A stretch of 64,000 nucleotides of DNA, taken from contig CANCQK010000012.1 of assembly GCA_947380295.1 (NCBI GenBank), positions 28,142-92,141 of the forward strand, given 5' to 3'. The notes under the pieces are model-generated. The model was not told where the DNA came from. It searched no databases and saw only the letters and a program-made list of their open reading frames with translations. Origin of the DNA: Bdellovibrionales bacterium. GTDB taxonomy: Bacteria > Bdellovibrionota > UBA1018. Positions 51,391-60,575 of the stretch are shown in pieces; the first letter of the stretch is position 1; each line of letters starts with the position of its first letter. The translations under genes were made by a program, and so were the position numbers.

Positions 51391-52983
51391 TTAACCCAAA
51401 ATGACCTGATCTAAAAGTAGATAGGGTCCTCCGCATCCCGCATATACGAATTCTTTGTGGTACTTGCCACAGCCTCCAACGTCGTTGTGAGGAAAACGGG
51501 AGTGGTCTTTTTCGTTGGTTTGATCATCGATTTTTGATTTTCCGATGATGGAATTGAGCACGTCTGGCGTGTAGCCAGTCAATTGGATGTCCCCGCCTGC
51601 TGGGCCTTTCAGAATTCGCCCAGTGGGCTTTCCATTTTTGATTTCGTAGAGGTAGGAGATGCCCACTTGAATACCCATTCCTTTAGGGTCTTCCATTCCT
51701 CCTGCCGGATGCAGCGCCAAGTAGCCGTCGCCTAATTGCTTCATGAGTGAGTCGAGGGTTTGGTCCCCTGGGCTGAAATAGGTATTGGTCTGGCGGGTGT
51801 ACACTCCGCTTGCCCATGACTCTCTTTTCCCATTAGCCGTTCTTGGAATTCCAAGTCGGATCGCAGAGGTTAAATTGGTCATCGGGGCTAAGAGTTTTCC
51901 CTGATCGAGGAGGACTTGTTCTTGAGCAAGCCAGCCTTCTTCGTCAAAAAAGTAGCTGCCCCAGGCAGCATAGGGTTTGCCACCGTTTTCGAAAAGGGCC
52001 GGATTGTTTAAAATGGTTGCTTGAGCGTTGCCTACGGTTTCGCCTGATTTGTGAAGTTCCCAGGCTTTGCTTCTACCTCGGGCGCAAGTGTCCCCTTCCT
52101 GAGAGTGCCCGAATGCTTCATGAGCAAGTACCCCAGTGATTTCTGGCCCGAATAGAACTCGATATTTTCCCGGCAGAAGACGGTCGGCTGATTTAAGTGA
52201 TTTCAGATCTCTTAAGATCTGAGAAATTTCGCGGTCACTGGTCTCAACAGCCTCGAGCCCACCGAGGCCGCCAGTTCTGAAAAAGGTTCTCTCGCCGCCA
52301 GACATTGAAATCACGGTCAGTGCGAGGCGGTAAAGAGTTTGAGAAAGATTAGATTCTCGGTCGATGAAAATAGATTCTTCTCGGGCGACGCTCTGGCGGC
52401 AAACGAGGTAAGTCAGATCTGATGAGGATAATCCCTCTTGTTTTGCAATCTGTTTGCATCGATCAAGAAGGGAGGAGAGCTTTTTGATGTGGTCCTCAGT
52501 CCCGAGTTGAAAGGGATCTTGGCTGAAACGGATTCCGAAGTGGACGGGGGTGGTTGAGGTCACGTTTCTTGGAATTTGCGAAGTAATCTCAGTTTCAAGG
52601 CGTGGCGCCAGACGTTGTACCCAGGTAGGCGGCGCGTAGGGACGTAAAATGACCTGATTGGATCTTTCTGATTTTTCTACTCGCTTGGTAAAATCGAGGG
52701 CAAATTTCTTAAGTCGATCCGAATCGAAGTCGTCGGTTGCCTCTTCGAAAAGTGTGATTCCATCGTAGATTCTGAAAACAATCCCCGACACCAGTTGATC
52801 TGTGACCTGGGATTGTTTCATATTCACAGAGTAGGTCTTGGATGATTTTCTCTCAAAATAGATTGAACCATACCAGTGAGGATCAGTCTCTAGCAAAGGG
52901 AGCAAACTAGAAAGGTATTGCCGCAGGGGTTGAAGATCGGTTGAAAGGGGTGCTCGATTAGGAGTTGGGGTAGAATGACTCAT
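51391..52983 (-). CDS. tldD: TldD metalloprotease subunit
   Basis: A 530-residue protease with zinc motif HEAFGHSQEGD near residue 287, and the C-terminal Cys/Gly-rich metal-site region (GGCGKYHKEFVYAGCGGPYLLL). It is first in a two-gene operon with pmbA. Confidence 0.92.
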   Translation of the reverse strand: MSHSTPTPNRAPLSTDLQPLRQYLSSLLPLLETDPHWYGSIYFERKSSKTYSVNMKQSQVTDQLVSGIVFRIYDGITLFEEATDDFDSDRLKKFALDFTKRVEKSERSNQVILRPYAPPTWVQRLAPRLETEITSQIPRNVTSTTPVHFGIRFSQDPFQLGTEDHIKKLSSLLDRCKQIAKQEGLSSSDLTYLVCRQSVAREESIFIDRESNLSQTLYRLALTVISMSGGERTFFRTGGLGGLEAVETSDREISQILRDLKSLKSADRLLPGKYRVLFGPEITGVLAHEAFGHSQEGDTCARGRSKAWELHKSGETVGNAQATILNNPALFENGGKPYAAWGSYFFDEEGWLAQEQVLLDQGKLLAPMTNLTSAIRLGIPRTANGKRESWASGVYTRQTNTYFSPGDQTLDSLMKQLGDGYLALHPAGGMEDPKGMGIQVGISYLYEIKNGKPTGRILKGPAGGDIQLTGYTPDVLNSIIGKSKIDDQTNEKDHSRFPHNDVGGCGKYHKEFVYAGCGGPYLLLDQVILG

Positions 52984-53042
52984 GATCTCTGCTTCTCATA
53001 TTCGTAAGTGATGCTCAATGATGTAAAAAGTGAGAGCTTCAT

Positions 53043-53087
53043 AAAAAAGAACGGGCCATTCTTTTCCAATTGGATAAGAATGGCCCG
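53043..53087 (-). terminator. Intrinsic terminator of the Gly/Pro-rich protein gene
   Basis: CGGGCCATTCTT pairs with AAGAATGGCCCG, with an inner TCCAA/TTGGA helix; TTCTTTTTT follows on the minus strand. Confidence 0.85.
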
Positions 53088-53102
53088 CAGATCAATTAGA
53101 TC

Positions 53103-53972
53103 TTAATTCAGATTGCTAGCAGCAGTGGTGCCGTGACCGTGGTCGTCATCTCGATGGCGTTCTCTGTCGACTGCACAAAAGCCTTCAAGAATATTCCCGC
53201 GGATTGCGAGCCAAGCTGGCAACACACCGCTTCGGCGTTCACGACGACGATGATCACCGTTGCCGCCGTTACGATCGAAGTCGCCGTCCCAATCCATGTC
53301 CTCGAGGCCTCGGTCTCGAACCACTTTCAGGATGGGGTCGCCCACGATACCGGTGAGGAACTCAAACCCGTCGATTCGGGATCGAACTGCCGTGTCCGCA
53401 TAAACGGGGACACCGCCGCACGAAACAGCGAATTCGTTTCTAAAGAAACGATCATCACCATCCCAGTCATCGCCGTCACGATCTCTGTCGTGACCTCGAT
53501 CAACTAAGCGTGCGACAGCAGCACAGTTGTTCATCATCGGAATTGGACCAACTCCCATTGGTGGGACTGGTAAGCCAAGTCCTGGACCGCCAATGGGCCC
53601 TGGTAGTGGACCGCCAACGGGTCCAAGTGGACCGCCGACTGGGCCAAAGCCAGGATACCCTGGGAATGGACCAGGAACTGCGCCTGGCATCGGACCTGGT
53701 AAAGCACCGGGTAAGCCAACGGGTGCAATCCCGGGTGCTCCCATGCTTGGATCTTTGCCAACACCCTTACCTACGGGTGGGAGCGGGGGAGGGAGTGGGA
53801 TACCCAGCCCAACAAACCGACAGTCCAAAAGGGTTCGAGTGCGACCCCTTCTACGGTCGTTATTGTTATGATCTGAACTCTCTCCGCTGGGTCTTGCACC
53901 TGATTCGATAGCATGAGCAAGGTTGGCCCCAGCAAGTACGGCACCTAATACAAAAATCGCGACTTTTCGCAT
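53103..53972 (-). CDS. Secreted Gly/Pro-rich protein with Asp/Arg-rich segments
   Basis: A 289-residue exported protein (signal ending NLAHA). Residues about 60-150 are a Gly-Pro repeat of GPVGGP/PGPxPG type, recalling collagen-like or elastic surface proteins. On each side are charged segments, HDRDRDGDDWDGDD and DWDGDFDRNGGNGDHRRRERR, whose spaced Asp residues could bind calcium. Four cysteines flank the repeats. I know no homologue with a function. It is a single gene with its own terminator. Confidence 0.7.
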   Translation of the reverse strand: MRKVAIFVLGAVLAGANLAHAIESGARPSGESSDHNNNDRRRGRTRTLLDCRFVGLGIPLPPPLPPVGKGVGKDPSMGAPGIAPVGLPGALPGPMPGAVPGPFPGYPGFGPVGGPLGPVGGPLPGPIGGPGLGLPVPPMGVGPIPMMNNCAAVARLVDRGHDRDRDGDDWDGDDRFFRNEFAVSCGGVPVYADTAVRSRIDGFEFLTGIVGDPILKVVRDRGLEDMDWDGDFDRNGGNGDHRRRERRSGVLPAWLAIRGNILEGFCAVDRERHRDDDHGHGTTAASNLN

Positions 53973-54055
53973 GTCTAAGTCCTCCTAGTGTCGGACGCTC
54001 TCTGCAAAAGGTGTGCTCATGGAATTATTTTTAAAATCATGTTAGCTCTTTTAGA

Positions 54056-54511
54056 ATGTCAGAAAAAAAGAAACACTCTCAAGACCATGGTTTAGAAAAT
54101 TATCAGTTTCCCGACCATTTCGGTGACTGGCTTGGGTATCGAGTGATTTCTGTCGATTCCGTAAATCATCGAGCTGAGGTTGAACTGAAAATTCGTGAGG
54201 ATCACTTATCTCCTGCTGGGAGAGTCCACGGAGGAGTCGTATCGGCATTTCTTGATATGGCCTGCGGGGCTGCAGTGTTTTCTACGATGAAGCCCAAAGA
54301 TTATTGCTCAACGGTTGAGCTGAAAGTGAATTACCTCAAGCCTATCGAATTAGGCGATGTCTTGGTGGCAAAAACTGAAGTTGTGTTCCAAGGAAAGCGC
54401 CTTTGTGTGCTTCATGGGATGGTTTATAGGAATCACCAAACAACACCAGTTGCCATGGCTAGTGCAACTTACAATGTGGTGAGATGGGAAAAAGCACAGC
54501 CCACTGAATGA
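54056..54511 (+). CDS. PaaI-type hotdog thioesterase
   Basis: A 151-residue protein with the 4HBT/PaaI hotdog motif: HLSPAGRVHGGVVSAFLDMACGAAVFST, and CSTVELKVNYLKPI. It probably hydrolyses an acyl- or phenylacyl-CoA; substrate unknown. It ends one base before the stop of the convergent SDR gene. Confidence 0.82.
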   Translation: MSEKKKHSQDHGLENYQFPDHFGDWLGYRVISVDSVNHRAEVELKIREDHLSPAGRVHGGVVSAFLDMACGAAVFSTMKPKDYCSTVELKVNYLKPIELGDVLVAKTEVVFQGKRLCVLHGMVYRNHQTTPVAMASATYNVVRWEKAQPTE

Positions 54512-55261
54512 TTACAAAATTGCTCCACCATCGATCGTTAAAGCTTGCCCTGTAATCATTGCGGATGCTGGGGTGGACGCAAGTTGATAAACGTAGTCTG
54601 CGATTTCAAACGGTTCGATAAATCGACCCAGCGGAACTGAATTTTTGAAGTCGGCCTCAGCAATTCCTAGTTCGTTCATCCGCTGAGCTGCCATCTCGGT
54701 TCTGACCCATCCTGGACAAATCGCATTGACTGTAATTCGTCGCGGGGCGAGGTAGAGTGCCATGGATCGCGTTAGCCCAATCACTCCATGCTTTGCGGCG
54801 CAGTAGGCGGACTGATCGGGGACTCCCTTGAGTCCGAGAACGGACGAAATATTTATGATTTTTCCTGTTTCATCTGGGAGGAGCGGAGCGACATACTTAC
54901 TCATGAGATAGGTGCCGTGGAGGTTGACTCCCAGAATTTGCTCCCACAGCTCATCTGATGAGTCGGGATCGAGGGGGTTAGTCCCAGCGAGTCCGGCGTT
55001 ATTAATGAGTAGATCTATTTTTTTTGTTCTTTTAGTTTGATCGAGATGATGAAGCAGTGAATGCAGAGCATTTTTAACTTCATTTCCTTGGCTTACGTCG
55101 CAGGCAAATTTGTAGTCGGCGAGAGACTGAGTAAATGATTTTTCAGATTTTGCACAGGCGGCAACATACCAGCCTTCTTTTTTAAATCGACTGACGAGAG
55201 CGCTGCCAATGCCTCGAGAACCGCCAGTAATCAATACAGTTTTTTGCTGATGCTGAGTCAT
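54512..55261 (-). CDS. Short-chain dehydrogenase/reductase (FabG-like)
   Basis: A 249-residue classical SDR with TGGSRGIG, NNAG, catalytic Ser-Tyr-Lys (NISSVLGLKGVPDQSAYCAAKHG) and ICPGWVRTEM. Probably a 3-oxoacyl- or hydroxybutyryl-CoA reductase. ATG 55261 is chosen because GGTGGAG precedes it and it overlaps the stop of the upstream small membrane protein (ATGA). Confidence 0.88.
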   Translation of the reverse strand: MTQHQQKTVLITGGSRGIGSALVSRFKKEGWYVAACAKSEKSFTQSLADYKFACDVSQGNEVKNALHSLLHHLDQTKRTKKIDLLINNAGLAGTNPLDPDSSDELWEQILGVNLHGTYLMSKYVAPLLPDETGKIINISSVLGLKGVPDQSAYCAAKHGVIGLTRSMALYLAPRRITVNAICPGWVRTEMAAQRMNELGIAEADFKNSVPLGRFIEPFEIADYVYQLASTPASAMITGQALTIDGGAIL

Positions 55262-55434
55262 GCTCCACCTCGGTTGGGTAGCCATCCTTCATGGAGAGCA
55301 AGCCAAGCCATGAGAATTAAAAAAAGAAAGAGCCCGAAGGTCAATATGACGTAGACTAAATAAGGATGTTTCCAAATCGTTCCAGTGTGCTCTTCTTCGT
55401 TCTTAAATTCTGATTTTATTTCTGTTTCTGACAT
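55258..55434 (-). CDS. 58-residue single-pass membrane protein
   Basis: A short gene easily missed. The protein begins MSETEIKSEFKNEEEHTG, a charged cytoplasmic part, followed by a membrane helix LVYVILTFGLFLFLILMAWLAL and the tail HEGWLPNRGGA. Its TGA overlaps the ATG of the SDR gene, strong evidence of translation and coupling. No family was recognised. Confidence 0.65.
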   Translation of the reverse strand: MSETEIKSEFKNEEEHTGTIWKHPYLVYVILTFGLFLFLILMAWLALHEGWLPNRGGA

Positions 55435-55470
55435 AAATTGTTATGTTCGCAGGCTAGCACATTGGCATCG

Positions 55471-57216
55471 TCAGTGCGAGGCTTTGGATACATTTCGATT
55501 CAGAATTTCCATCCCGCGGTGAATGATCTCTCCCGTTTCGCGAGAAGATTGAGCGATTGCTTCGAGTTCCAGAATGAGCTGAGGTTTCCAATCCACTTGG
55601 ATGGTGCGATCGCTGAGCCACTCTAAAATTTCATATCGCAGCAGCCAGTCCTGGGGATGAGTGCTAGCTAGTTTTTGGTAGATGGATTCAATCTGCCTCA
55701 GGTCTTGCAGGGGTGATGATGGCCTCTCCCTGATTCCTCTGACTTGGGCGTAGAGTTCTCCAAGGACTTGGTTGGCTTGGGTCTGATTCGTTTTCTGTGC
55801 CCGAGCGAGGGTGTGAGACAAGGACGGAAGATGGCCAAAAGCTTCACGATCAGCAGGCCCTCCGAAGACCGAGGTCACTGTTTTCCCACACACCATGTCG
55901 TAGAGTCCCCATTCGGGCTGAAATAGGGTTTTGCCTTCGTAGTTCACCGTACAATTCTCAAAGGTCAGAATGAGAAGTGTTTGATTCATTTCAATTTTTC
56001 TGACGAGGCGACCTCGGATTTTTACTCCTGACTCCAGGGCCAATTCAGACATTTCGCCTTCTTGGATATTCCACCTCTGAAGATCCATGGTTGTCACAGT
56101 CGCTAGCGGGGTTCCAAATCCTTCACTATGGTGCCTGGTCCCCTGTTCAGGAATTTCCTGATCTTCGTAGGAGAGTTGAGTGGGTCCCTTATAGTTGAGG
56201 TAAACGGGCTCTCCTGCTGCGTTGTGATGAATTTGGCTTAAGACTCCGCTCATTTGAATACCTGAGTCGAGGGTTGTCGTGGTGATGGTTTTGCACTGAA
56301 GTGCCTTTCGGAGTCCTTCCAGGCCACCCCGGCGGAAAGCCATTCGATCCCCGAGGGCCATGAGGGTGTCGCGGAGCGCTGGGAAGTTAGGAGCGACAAA
56401 GAGTTGGGGCTGAGGTCGGGTGATGTCGAATGCGACTTCGGTGCAGTCGATACTAAACCGGATCTTTTTCACCGCCGGATCAAAGCAGTGAAAGCTCTCA
56501 GAGAGAGATGAAAGGAGTCCTGCTCCGTATATTTTTGGTTCGGAAAGTGGGCCAAAAAGCCCATACTCGAAAGTCCACCAGCCCATTCTGGAGAGCTGAG
56601 TAGCCTCGCTGGTATAGGTCACTGCGGCTAGGGCTTCGTTGAGGCCCCTTTGGGCGGCATCAACGGATTCTTGTGTCGCATGAGGGTCTTCTTTTGTTTC
56701 GGAAAGGTGCCGGATGGCTTCGTAGACGTTCAGGTCTTCGAGAGAGGCGATTGCCTTTTTTGAGATCTCCCCGTAGCTCCTGAGGTAGTCTGCATATTCC
56801 GGGTCAGCGATGATTGGAGCATGACCTGCGGCTTCGTGGACGATATCGGGGGCTGGGGTGTAGGCGAGATTCTCGAGTTTGCGCATGTCGCATGCGATTG
56901 GTAAAATCCCCAGGGACAAAAATTCCATAAATGCTGCTGATGGGATAAATCCAGCGACGGAAACTGCCCGCCAATTAAATTTACGCAGACAGGTGTCCAT
57001 TTCTTCAATGAGAGGGATTCTTTCCAGGGAAATTCCAGTCTCCCGTAGTCCGTCGAGGTATTTTTGATGGGCATGAGTTTCAAAAAATTCGCGAGACAGT
57101 TTTAAAATATAACGCCAGCAGGCTTGGTCGATTGAAGTGTAAAGGGTCGGGTCCTGTTGGGTGATGTATTTCATCAAATGTTCTGGAATTTCTCGAGTCA
57201 GCGGGCGTATCTTCAT
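55471..57216 (-). CDS. phhA: Aromatic amino acid (phenylalanine-4-) hydroxylase, long form
   Basis: A 581-residue iron/pterin hydroxylase. The catalytic core is in the first 340 residues: TPAPDIVHEAAGHAPIIADPEYADYL (iron ligands His, near 126 and 131) and the third ligand Glu in WWTFEYGLFG. Simple bacterial PhhA proteins are about 260-300 residues; here a 240-residue C-terminal extension of beta and helical type follows. Long forms of this kind are known in several phyla. It converts Phe to Tyr, but the extension may alter substrate or regulation. Confidence 0.88.
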   Translation of the reverse strand: MKIRPLTREIPEHLMKYITQQDPTLYTSIDQACWRYILKLSREFFETHAHQKYLDGLRETGISLERIPLIEEMDTCLRKFNWRAVSVAGFIPSAAFMEFLSLGILPIACDMRKLENLAYTPAPDIVHEAAGHAPIIADPEYADYLRSYGEISKKAIASLEDLNVYEAIRHLSETKEDPHATQESVDAAQRGLNEALAAVTYTSEATQLSRMGWWTFEYGLFGPLSEPKIYGAGLLSSLSESFHCFDPAVKKIRFSIDCTEVAFDITRPQPQLFVAPNFPALRDTLMALGDRMAFRRGGLEGLRKALQCKTITTTTLDSGIQMSGVLSQIHHNAAGEPVYLNYKGPTQLSYEDQEIPEQGTRHHSEGFGTPLATVTTMDLQRWNIQEGEMSELALESGVKIRGRLVRKIEMNQTLLILTFENCTVNYEGKTLFQPEWGLYDMVCGKTVTSVFGGPADREAFGHLPSLSHTLARAQKTNQTQANQVLGELYAQVRGIRERPSSPLQDLRQIESIYQKLASTHPQDWLLRYEILEWLSDRTIQVDWKPQLILELEAIAQSSRETGEIIHRGMEILNRNVSKASH

Positions 57217-57291
57217 GCATTTAAGAATAACTCAATGAAACTACGATTGAAAGCATTATGCCTGCGTTAAGAGCTGTGATAACGAGTGCTC

Positions 57292-57663
57292 ATGAACCCT
57301 AAAAATTGGATTGGAATCGGAGCACTATTTGGATTTTTGTCCGTCGCATTAGGCGCATTTGGGGCTCACTCGCTCAAAGAGAGTCTGAGTGAAAAATCTG
57401 CTGCGATCTACCAGACTGCCGCTCAGTACCAGATGAGCCACGCGCTGGCTCTGGTTCTTTTTGGTCTTTGGGCCTCCCAGAATCCTGATGCAGCTCGCCC
57501 GTGGGTGGGGTGGGCCTTTACTGCAGGGATACTTCTTTTTTCAGGGAGTCTTTACGCTCTGGCCATGACTGGGATTCGTGGATTCGGGGCAATTACTCCT
57601 CTAGGAGGGGTGTCGTTTCTGGTTGGCTGGATAATGTTTGCTTTTCTTGCCTGGAGGGCATAG
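57292..57663 (+). CDS. DUF423 family inner-membrane protein (YgdD-like)
   Basis: A 123-residue protein with four membrane helices and the DUF423 signature FLSVALGAFGAHSLKESLS...AAQYQMSHALALVLFGL. Function unknown. ATG 57292 is preferred over GTG 57286. Confidence 0.88.
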   Translation: MNPKNWIGIGALFGFLSVALGAFGAHSLKESLSEKSAAIYQTAAQYQMSHALALVLFGLWASQNPDAARPWVGWAFTAGILLFSGSLYALAMTGIRGFGAITPLGGVSFLVGWIMFAFLAWRA

Positions 57664-57674
57664 ATCGAAGTTCT

Positions 57675-58322
57675 ATGTCACAAATGCAAGTACTAGATGG
57701 AACGCCAATGCCGGTCATTGCTCATGTATCCCGAGTGGTCACAAAAGTGGTCGACCGCCTGACGGGGGGACGTGTTGATTTTCCCCTCTTAGTGTCAATG
57801 GCTTGCGTTGAGGCACTGAAGTTGTATGGGATTGAATCGCGTGTGATGTACGGTCCTGCAGCATGGCTCGAGGTTTTAGAAAATCATGAGGTCATTTGGG
57901 CGGGGTGCTGGGGCGATCACTTTAGCTTTTGGGTAGCGACTCAATTTGGTGAAATCGTCGACTTGAATACCAGCGTCGCATGCCAGAAGCGTGCACATTC
58001 AGATCCAGCTCTCTCTTCGATCTATTCGCCTCCGATCCTTTGGTCGAAAGAAGTCCCCGCATTTTATCGGTACCAGCCCGAGGGCATTGCGGAATTAGAG
58101 TTGACCGACACCCAGGACCAAAAAAAGTACGAACTGGTTTTGAAAGAAGTTTTAGAAAAGTGTTCGAACCCAGAAATTGTGAGTCAGCCTGAGGAGTTCT
58201 GGGAGTTTCCAAATGAGGCTATTATTTGTCCAGGACGACGCATCCTGGATGATTCAAAAGATTCATTTCGGCATTTTGAAAGGACGATCGTTGTTCGGGG
58301 AATTCCTAACGCACCGTTCTAG
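57675..58322 (+). CDS. Predicted transglutaminase-like protein
   Basis: A 215-residue soluble protein. The order Cys (VSMACVEALKLYGIESRVMYG), His (WGDHFSFWVATQFG) and Asp (EIVDLNTSVA) matches the catalytic triad arrangement of transglutaminase-like cysteine peptidases/acyltransferases. This is an inference from pattern. The start is ATG 57675, 58 codons inside the longest frame, because the upstream part overlaps the DUF423 gene in another frame. It follows that gene by 11 bases. Confidence 0.55.
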   Translation: MSQMQVLDGTPMPVIAHVSRVVTKVVDRLTGGRVDFPLLVSMACVEALKLYGIESRVMYGPAAWLEVLENHEVIWAGCWGDHFSFWVATQFGEIVDLNTSVACQKRAHSDPALSSIYSPPILWSKEVPAFYRYQPEGIAELELTDTQDQKKYELVLKEVLEKCSNPEIVSQPEEFWEFPNEAIICPGRRILDDSKDSFRHFERTIVVRGIPNAPF

Positions 58323-58396
58323 AGTCTTGTATGCGATGATTTGAACTTTATTGCTTTGCATTTTGAGACCTTCCAAGTATTTTACTTAGAGAAAAT

Positions 58397-60229
58397 ATGG
58401 GCCTTTTGAATCGAATCAAACGAGTTCTCGTCGGTGAACCCCTCTCCTCTCATATGGCTGACCATGAGACGATTCCCAAGTGGAAGGCTCTAGCCGTATT
58501 GTCTTCGGATGCTCTGTCGTCCGTTGCGTATGCTACAGAGGAAATTTTAATTCCCCTTGCCGCCTTCAGCACTTTAGCGATGTCTTGGTCAATCCCGATT
58601 GCCTCTGGGATTGCGGCCCTCTTGATGATTTTGACGGCTTCTTATCGACAAACGATTGATGCTTATCCTGGCGGCGGTGGGGCTTACATCGTTGCGAAAG
58701 AAAATCTAGGCACCCAAGCTGGCTTGATTGCGGGTGCCTCGCTTTTAATTGACTATGTTTTAACTGTTTCAGTTTCCGTGGCGGCAGGCGTAGAAAACTT
58801 GGGCTCTGCATTTCCAGCTTTAGTCGAGCACAAGGTTTTTGTTGATGCGCTGATCGTTCTTTTAATCGCGTTATTTAATCTCAGAGGCATTCGAGAATCT
58901 GCGAGTATTTTTGCCATACCTACTTATCTTTTTATTGTTTCATTTATTATTTTGATTTTAAGTGGCACCTGGCAAATTTTGACGGGAACAGCAGTTTCTT
59001 TGCCCGTCGAGACTACTTTTGCTTTACCTGCCGTCCCTGTTTTTTTAGTTTTGAGAGCGTTCTCCTCCGGGTGCTCGGCACTTACTGGAATTGAAGCGAT
59101 CTCCAATGGGATTCCAGTTTTCCGTGCTCCTGCTCCGAATAATGCGAAGATCACGATGGCTTGGATGTCGAGCATCTTGGGCGTGCTCTTTCTTGGGATT
59201 ACATTTTTGGCTCATTTTTATGGAATTCGACCTGTGGAAGGGCAAACCGCAGTGTCACTTTTGGCGCGTTCGGTTTTCGGGAGTGGCGGGTTTTACTATT
59301 TTGTCACCGCTTCTACGGCGATGATTTTGATCTTGGCCGCAAATACGAGTTATGCAGATTTTCCGCGCCTGTCCTCTTTGTTGGCAAAAGACCGGTTTTT
59401 GCCTCGGCAGTTAGCAAGCGTGGGAGATCGACTCGTTTTTTCAAATGGGATTTTGGGGCTTAGTTTTGCAGCCATTTTTCTGCTGGTTATTTTTAATGGA
59501 GAAACTCATCATCTGATCCCGCTCTATGCAGTGGGCGTATTTCTCTCCTTTACCCTTTCTCAATCTGGGATGGTTTTGCACCACCTTCGGGAGCGTGAGC
59601 CAGGTTGGCAGAAATCAATCGTTTATAATTTTTTGGGTGCCGTAACGACCTTGGTTGTTTTGGCAGTAATCGCGACCACCAAGTTCAAGTCAGGTGCTTG
59701 GATGGTGATCTTGCTGATCCCTTCTCTTGTTTTTGTTTTTAATCGAATTCATCGGCACTATCTGGCCGTTGGCAAAGAGCTCTCCTTAATGGATCAGGTT
59801 CCTGGTCCCCAACTCGAGCCGCTTAAACATACCGTGATTGTACCCATCTCGGGGATTCATCGCGGAGTGATCGAAGCTTTGCGTTATGCACTTTCAATCT
59901 CTCACGATGTGAGAGCATGTTACGTAGAAATTGACTCAGCAACGACGGAAAGAATGCAGCGGGAGTGGAAAAAGTGGGCCCACGAAATTCCGTTTGTGGT
60001 CTTGAAGTCTCCTTATCGTTCCGTGATTAGTCCTCTGATTCAGTACATTGATGACGTGGAGCAAACGACTCACGGTGATGTGATTACGGTCATCATCCCT
60101 GAGTTTGTCACAAGTAAGTGGTGGCACCAGGTGCTTCATAATCAAACGGCATTTTTGATTCGCGCAGCACTCTTGTTCAAGCGCGGCAAAGTCGTGACGT
60201 CCGTTCGATACCACTTAAAGGATACATAG
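58397..60229 (+). CDS. kimA: APC-family transporter, KimA-like potassium importer
   Basis: A 610-residue membrane protein with about 12 helices and a C-terminal cytoplasmic domain of 140 residues. SSDALSSVAYATEEIL and YPGGGGAYIVAKENLG are typical of the KimA/YdaO group (B. subtilis KimA, about 607 residues, is a high-affinity K+ importer inhibited by c-di-AMP). No ydaO riboswitch is visible in the short upstream region. An amino acid substrate is the alternative. Confidence 0.78.
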   Translation: MGLLNRIKRVLVGEPLSSHMADHETIPKWKALAVLSSDALSSVAYATEEILIPLAAFSTLAMSWSIPIASGIAALLMILTASYRQTIDAYPGGGGAYIVAKENLGTQAGLIAGASLLIDYVLTVSVSVAAGVENLGSAFPALVEHKVFVDALIVLLIALFNLRGIRESASIFAIPTYLFIVSFIILILSGTWQILTGTAVSLPVETTFALPAVPVFLVLRAFSSGCSALTGIEAISNGIPVFRAPAPNNAKITMAWMSSILGVLFLGITFLAHFYGIRPVEGQTAVSLLARSVFGSGGFYYFVTASTAMILILAANTSYADFPRLSSLLAKDRFLPRQLASVGDRLVFSNGILGLSFAAIFLLVIFNGETHHLIPLYAVGVFLSFTLSQSGMVLHHLREREPGWQKSIVYNFLGAVTTLVVLAVIATTKFKSGAWMVILLIPSLVFVFNRIHRHYLAVGKELSLMDQVPGPQLEPLKHTVIVPISGIHRGVIEALRYALSISHDVRACYVEIDSATTERMQREWKKWAHEIPFVVLKSPYRSVISPLIQYIDDVEQTTHGDVITVIIPEFVTSKWWHQVLHNQTAFLIRAALLFKRGKVVTSVRYHLKDT

Positions 60230-60258
60230 CAGTTCGCTCCGTCTTCACGGACTGAGCT

Positions 60259-60528
60259 CTAAAGTGCCATTAAGCCAGGAATAATGGATGCCTTTTTATA
60301 GATTGAGATCACTTCGTCGCTCGAACGCATCACCTTTGAGAAGGTGAGAGAGACGTACTTGCCAGACTCTGACTCACGAATAGCAATCGTTTCTTCTCGG
60401 AAAAGTGACTGAACATTTTCTAGCTCAGAATGCTTTACGATAAACTTAAATTGATACTGGCTTGGCCAAGAGTGCTCTTGGTCGAGTAGTTCTTTAAACT
60501 TTTCAAATTGAGATGCATCGCTCTTCAT
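60259..60528 (-). CDS. DUF493 family protein (YbeD-like)
   Basis: An 89-residue small alpha/beta protein with the DUF493 pattern (YQFKFIVKHSELENVQSLF...SGKYVSLTFSKVMRSSDEVISIYKKASIIPGLMAL). The fold resembles ACT-type regulatory domains. Function unknown. Confidence 0.8.
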   Translation of the reverse strand: MKSDASQFEKFKELLDQEHSWPSQYQFKFIVKHSELENVQSLFREETIAIRESESGKYVSLTFSKVMRSSDEVISIYKKASIIPGLMAL

Positions 60529-60575
60529 ATCAGAGGTTAAAATACTGAATTATAGTGTTTCTATCAACTCATTTT

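Noticed and set aside
53510..53911. Long plus-strand frames opposite the Gly/Pro-rich gene
   Set aside because: They are mirror images of the GC-rich repeat block, have no signal peptide or ribosome-binding site, while the minus-strand gene has signal peptide, upstream AGGAGG and terminator.
58323..58396. c-di-AMP (ydaO-type) riboswitch before the KimA-like gene
   Set aside because: The 74-base gap is too short for the two-fold ydaO structure and has none of its conserved motifs.
60236..60258. GCTCCGTC hairpin as another REP-like copy
   Set aside because: It shares only GCTCCGT with the REP-like motif, lacks the TTTTTCATCT part and forms a poor bulged stem.
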